Source: Spirochaetales bacterium
GTDB lineage: Bacteria; Spirochaetota; Spirochaetia; Sphaerochaetales; Sphaerochaetaceae
Assembly (NCBI GenBank): GCA_028723145.1
Contig: JAQYFM010000221.1
Span: 1 to 6,940, forward strand
Direction: 5' to 3'
Length of the DNA stretch: 6,940 bases
How positions within the stretch are numbered: the stretch's first letter is position 1; every line of letters begins with the position of its first letter. Positions 6,356 to 6,940 of this stretch are shown one piece after another. The notes below the pieces were generated by a model. That model was not told where the DNA came from. It worked only from the letters and a program-made list of their open reading frames with translations, and made no database searches. The position numbers were made by a program, and so were the translations under genes.

Positions 6356-6411
6356 TTAAGTATTATCTTAAAATAAGTATTTATTTTATAACTAGTTAAA
6401 TTAATACTTAA
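6356..6411. repeat. TTAAGTATTA inverted repeat with a third internal copy
   Basis: TTAAGTATTA (6356-6365) and its exact reverse complement TAATACTTAA (6402-6411) form a ten-base perfect inverted repeat 36 bases apart; an extra direct copy of TAAGTATT lies between (6374-6381). The block lies between the rmuC 3' end and the argF promoter. It could be a regulator site or part of a folded 3' region; in such AT-rich sequence chance is possible. Confidence 0.45.
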
Positions 6412-6416
6412 AGATA

Positions 6417-6446
6417 GAAATTACTAAATTTAAATTCACTAATTTC
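6417..6446 (-). terminator. AU-rich hairpin after rmuC, possible terminator
   Basis: Read on the minus strand, GAAATTA (6440-6446) pairs with TAATTTC (6417-6423), and pairing resumes inward after one G-G mismatch with TGAAT against ATTTA (one G-U), leaving a TTAA loop. The stem begins 23 bases past the rmuC stop and is followed by a fairly U-rich TATCTTTAAG. The lack of GC pairs makes it a weak terminator; it may be only an mRNA 3' structure. Confidence 0.35.
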
Positions 6447-6468
6447 AATAATAATACATAATTATTAA

Positions 6469-6940
6469 TTATTCATTTAGCTGAAGCACATCACTATTTT
6501 TATCTTCCTCAGGGAGCTCTATGCTTGAAAGTTTAAGGGAAATCTTTTGAGTTCTTGAAGAAACATCACTTAGCTTTGAGGAAGCACTATCGATACTCTT
6601 TAATGCTTTATCAACGCTATCAGCGAAGTAACCAAATTGCTTCTTCATTCCTGCAAATAACTTCCAAACTTCATGACTTCTTTTTTCTACAGCGAGGGTT
6701 CGAAAGCCCATTTGAAGACTATTAATGAGCGCTGCCAAAGTAGTTGGTCCAGCAACCGTTACACGATATTGTGTTTGAAGAGTATCGGTAAAACCTGGGA
6801 TTGATAATATTTCTGCGTATAAGCTTTCTGTTGGTAAAAACAGAATAGCAAAGTCAGTAGTTTTTGGAGGATTAATATACTTTGATGAAATATCCTTCGC
6901 CTCTGATAGCACTCGATTTTTCATCTGTATTTGATAAGCC
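6469..6940 (-). CDS. rmuC: RmuC-family DNA recombination protein, C-terminal part (gene starts past the right edge)
   Basis: RmuC proteins are coiled-coil, nuclease-fold-like proteins that limit recombination at inverted repeats in E. coli; the biochemical activity is poorly defined. The 156 residues in view are the conserved C-terminal domain: SSKYINPPKTTDFAILFLPTE with LYAEIL just after it, YRVTVAGPTTLAALINSLQMGF, RTLAVEKRSHEVWKLF, then a helical tail (KKQFGYFADSVDKAL and RTQKISLKLSSIELPEE). These agree well with the family's GPTTLxAxLNSLQMGFRTLxIEKRS core. The frame is open through to 6940 without a break, so the internal ATG at 6922-6924 is not the start; the N-terminal membrane segment and coiled coil are outside the window. 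It ends 225 bases before argF and is probably transcribed separately. Confidence 0.92.
   Translation of the reverse strand, partial: AYQIQMKNRVLSEAKDISSKYINPPKTTDFAILFLPTESLYAEILSIPGFTDTLQTQYRVTVAGPTTLAALINSLQMGFRTLAVEKRSHEVWKLFAGMKKQFGYFADSVDKALKSIDSASSKLSDVSSRTQKISLKLSSIELPEEDKNSDVLQLNE

Overview
The window is AT-rich and all four clear genes plus one partial gene at each edge read leftwards (minus strand). Codon use, GGAG-type ribosome binding sites and the gene families present (ClpB, HD-GYP/GGDEF signalling protein, TetR regulator, ornithine carbamoyltransferase, RmuC) fit a low-GC Gram-positive bacterium, most likely a Clostridia/Lachnospiraceae-like lineage. That placement is inference from style, not from a marker gene.

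Layout, in the direction of transcription (right to left): the 3' part of rmuC (6469-6940); a 225-base AT-only-looking gap with an AU hairpin after rmuC, a TTAAGTATT repeat, a candidate ARG box and a good sigma-A type promoter; argF (5230-6243) ended by a compact hairpin; a gap of roughly 530 bases with no supportable gene; a TetR-family regulator (4061-4663) whose promoter overlaps a perfect inverted repeat; a 39-codon remnant of an amino-acid ABC transporter ATPase (3931-4050); a 975-residue membrane-bound c-di-GMP enzyme (936-3863) with its own promoter; and the 5' part of clpB (1-863), running off the left edge.

The genes do not form one pathway. argF serves arginine metabolism, rmuC and clpB are housekeeping/stress functions, and the large central protein is a signalling enzyme carrying both a c-di-GMP-degrading HD-GYP domain and a c-di-GMP-making GGDEF domain. 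The most interesting points are (1) the double-GGDEF architecture, in which the first copy is degenerate yet aligns without gaps to the active copy; (2) the decayed ABC ATPase directly behind the TetR gene, a scar of gene loss; and (3) the TetR control region, where an inverted repeat sits across the promoter and the TGTCAAA motif recurs exactly every 28 bases. No mobile element, CRISPR array, RNA gene or clearly new defence-like system was seen.
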